This document shows, piece by piece, positions 62,465-64,000 of a stretch of DNA of 64,000 nt. The stretch's first letter is position 1, and every line of letters begins with the position of its first letter. Below the pieces are notes generated by a model. It was not told the origin of the DNA and did no database searches. It saw only the letters and a list, made by a program, of their open reading frames with translations. The position numbers were made by a program, and so were the translations under genes. Source of the DNA: Clostridia bacterium (lineage in GTDB: Bacteria > Bacillota > Clostridia > Oscillospirales > Acutalibacteraceae); contig JAFVEY010000027.1 in NCBI GenBank assembly GCA_017475765.1, positions 73,911 through 137,910 on the forward strand. Direction: 5' to 3'.

Positions 62465-62550
62465 ATTTGTAACGGATATCAACAAAGCAAAAGTTGTAAA
62501 AAAGTAAAACCGGCTGAAAAGTAAGGTAATTTTTCGGAGGGAGGTCAGTT

Positions 62551-63399
62551 ATGAAAGGCATATTTGTAATTTTGAAAACGGTGGTATTTATGACCATTTG
62601 CTGTTTACTGTCAATGCTTTCAATATCGGTAAATGCCGCAGAGTATAATATGAATGTATCGCCGATCATTGGTGTAAGCGCAGAAGGCGGCGGGCTGGGA
62701 CAAATCACTTTTCTTGATGAGGACAAGGATTCATACACCATTACTCCCAAAGAAGAAAACGGCGGGTTGGATTTCGGTGCGGCAATGGGTGAGTATTATA
62801 TTGAATTAAAAACGAACTTCGTGAAAAAGGCGATATTATATAAAACAGGCAAAATATCAATTGAAGGAAATAGCGGAGATTTTAATTTAGGATTAACTTT
62901 TAATGATGGATATGGAAATTTGAAGTGGACTACTGTTTTGGTCGATAATTACAGCAATGCCGGTACAGGTTCTTTGGAGATGGCAGAAGAAGGCATGATA
63001 TACGAAAGTGACAATATGGATGCTGTTGCTGTAAAGGCTTATTATTTGGTTGATGTTATAGAAGAAAAAACGATTAATCTGGACTTTAGCACTAAAGCGA
63101 AATCTGTGAATTTTCGTGAGGTGGATAATGAAACTTTAGGCGTATACATAGACGCAGACAATGACGGCATATACGAAACGCTGATAGCTGACAGCAGCCG
63201 AGATGAAAGCAGTCCGCTGCCCGACAAGGCAGTTCCTGACGGATCCGGCGAAAGTACTGTACAAAGCGACCAAAGTGCAGAGCCTGTTGAAAGTTCTGAT
63301 GTGATGAATGGAACGGTTTTTGTTGTGATTGCGGGAGTATTGGCAATACTTCTCGCAGGTGTGATTATTTTCAGAAGAAGAAGCAAAACCCGGTATTGA
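62551..63399 (+). CDS. type I membrane surface protein
   Basis: A 282-residue protein: signal peptide (about 1-30, ending SVNAAEYN), an extracytoplasmic beta-rich domain of about 190 residues, a Ser/Glu/Pro-rich stalk (about 222-250), one membrane segment (VFVVIAGVLAILLAGVIIF) and a basic tail (RRRSKTRY). This is a sortase-like layout without an LPxTG motif. No family recognised. GGAGGGAGG precedes the ATG. Confidence 0.78.
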   Translation: MKGIFVILKTVVFMTICCLLSMLSISVNAAEYNMNVSPIIGVSAEGGGLGQITFLDEDKDSYTITPKEENGGLDFGAAMGEYYIELKTNFVKKAILYKTGKISIEGNSGDFNLGLTFNDGYGNLKWTTVLVDNYSNAGTGSLEMAEEGMIYESDNMDAVAVKAYYLVDVIEEKTINLDFSTKAKSVNFREVDNETLGVYIDADNDGIYETLIADSSRDESSPLPDKAVPDGSGESTVQSDQSAEPVESSDVMNGTVFVVIAGVLAILLAGVIIFRRRSKTRY

Positions 63400-63481
63400 A
63401 ATGAGCAGCCGTCATAATGGATAGTCCGTTATGACGGCTGCATGACTGTTCCGTGCGGATATGATTTTTGCGATCTGCCTG

Positions 63482-64000
63482 TCAGACAAGCTCCGATATC
63501 TCGCCGAAGGTATATCCCATTTCCTCCCATTTTGTGAGAAGAGAATCGAGTATCTCCGAATTGGTTTTGGATGTGCTGTGAAGAAGAACTATCGCTCCGT
63601 TATGAATACGGGGAATGAGCTTGTCCATTGCCTCCTGCTGGGTCGGCTGGTTGTCATTGTACCAGTCAACATAGGCAAGACTCCAAAAAACGGTTGTATA
63701 TCCCATTTGCTGCGCCATTTTCAGATTGTCTTCGCTGTATTTTCCCTGCGGCGGACGGTAGAATTTTTTCATCTTCTCTCCGGTTGTCTGCTCATAAAGC
63801 TCCTCCAGCTTTCCCAGTTCTTCGGAAAAACCTTCCTCGGATGATATCTTTGACATATCGGGATGAGTAAAGGTGTGATTGCCGACAGTATGCCCCTCGC
63901 TGACCATCCGTTTGACAAGCTCAGGGGAGGTGCTGATGAAATTGCCGACAAGGAAAAACGTCGCTTTGACATTATGTTTTTTCAATACGTCAAGAATATG
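63482..64000 (-). CDS. PdaA-like polysaccharide deacetylase, cut by right edge
   Basis: At least 172 residues; the frame stays open to the end of the window, so the N-terminus and the first catalytic Asp motif are missing. EGHTVGNHTFTHPDM is the metal-binding HxxxH motif of NodB-type deacetylases. FYRPPQGKYSEDNLKMAQQM and VFWSLAYVDWYNDNQPT closely follow PdaA, which makes muramic-delta-lactam in the spore cortex. The internal TTG at 63985 is not a start. Confidence 0.85.
   Translation of the reverse strand, partial: HILDVLKKHNVKATFFLVGNFISTSPELVKRMVSEGHTVGNHTFTHPDMSKISSEEGFSEELGKLEELYEQTTGEKMKKFYRPPQGKYSEDNLKMAQQMGYTTVFWSLAYVDWYNDNQPTQQEAMDKLIPRIHNGAIVLLHSTSKTNSEILDSLLTKWEEMGYTFGEISELV

Overview
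The window comes from the chromosome of an anaerobic, endospore-forming member of the Clostridia, most like a Ruminococcus or other Oscillospiraceae genome. This is inferred from the sporulation genes (spoVB-like, spoVM, spoIIAA-spoIIAB-sigF, sipL-like, spoIVA, pdaA-like), strong AGGAGG ribosome binding sites, TTGACA/TATAAT promoters and Firmicutes gene order. No rRNA, tRNA, prophage or CRISPR array was seen. No exact species is claimed.

Layout. 1-1.8 kb: an FkbH-type HAD protein (cut by the left edge) and its acyl carrier protein. 1.8-10.2 kb: an orphan sugar-importer ATPase (MsmK/UgpC type), an RsuA pseudouridine synthase, a three-LysM protein, a SpoVB-like flippase, a heterodimeric ABC exporter and dCMP deaminase. 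10.4-23.5 kb: one long same-strand run, yicC-remA-gmk-rpoZ-priA-def-fmt-rsmB-rlmN-prpC-prkC-rsgA-thiN, which is the B. subtilis order without coaBC and rpe. 23.5-28.6 kb: a compact sporulation block: a 49-residue membrane peptide, a 28-residue SpoVM homologue, the spoIIA operon, a SipL-like gene and spoIVA. 28.6-30.7 kb: a large stand-alone TIR-domain protein. 31-34.7 kb: the glycolytic run pgk-tpiA-gpmI.

34.7-38.8 kb holds a DUF4358-like protein, a probable 6S RNA, a DUF1292 protein, a long apparently non-coding transcript of unknown class, a TSCPD protein and the rpsF-ssb-rpsR operon. 38.8-44.8 kb is more accessory: an IS-derived remnant with terminal inverted repeats, a DUF5662 protein, a leftward set of nucleotide and amino-acid enzymes with unusual active sites, and an Rpn-type nuclease carrying an internal 24-bp repeat. 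45-48.8 kb: an ABC-F ATPase, an HPr-like protein without the catalytic histidine, and mtaB. 48.8-52.6 kb is the most island-like part: three copies of a 130-180 bp repeat separate a two-gene module of unknown function from a type I toxin-antitoxin unit plus a small gene, next to a mosaic lipoprotein.

52.9-56.6 kb: a leftward operon pyrK (with an in-frame stop)-pyrD-histidine phosphatase-ruvX-vanZ-like. 57-64 kb: an APH-like kinase, two membrane proteins of unknown function, a HAD hydrolase, an 863-residue protein with seven zinc ribbons, and a PdaA-type deacetylase cut by the right edge.

The best candidates for undescribed biology are the 0.6-0.9 kb RNA gene (about 36.26-37.15 kb), the repeat-bounded cassettes at 48.8-51.0 kb including the toxin-antitoxin RNA pair, the TIR protein, and the interrupted pyrK.
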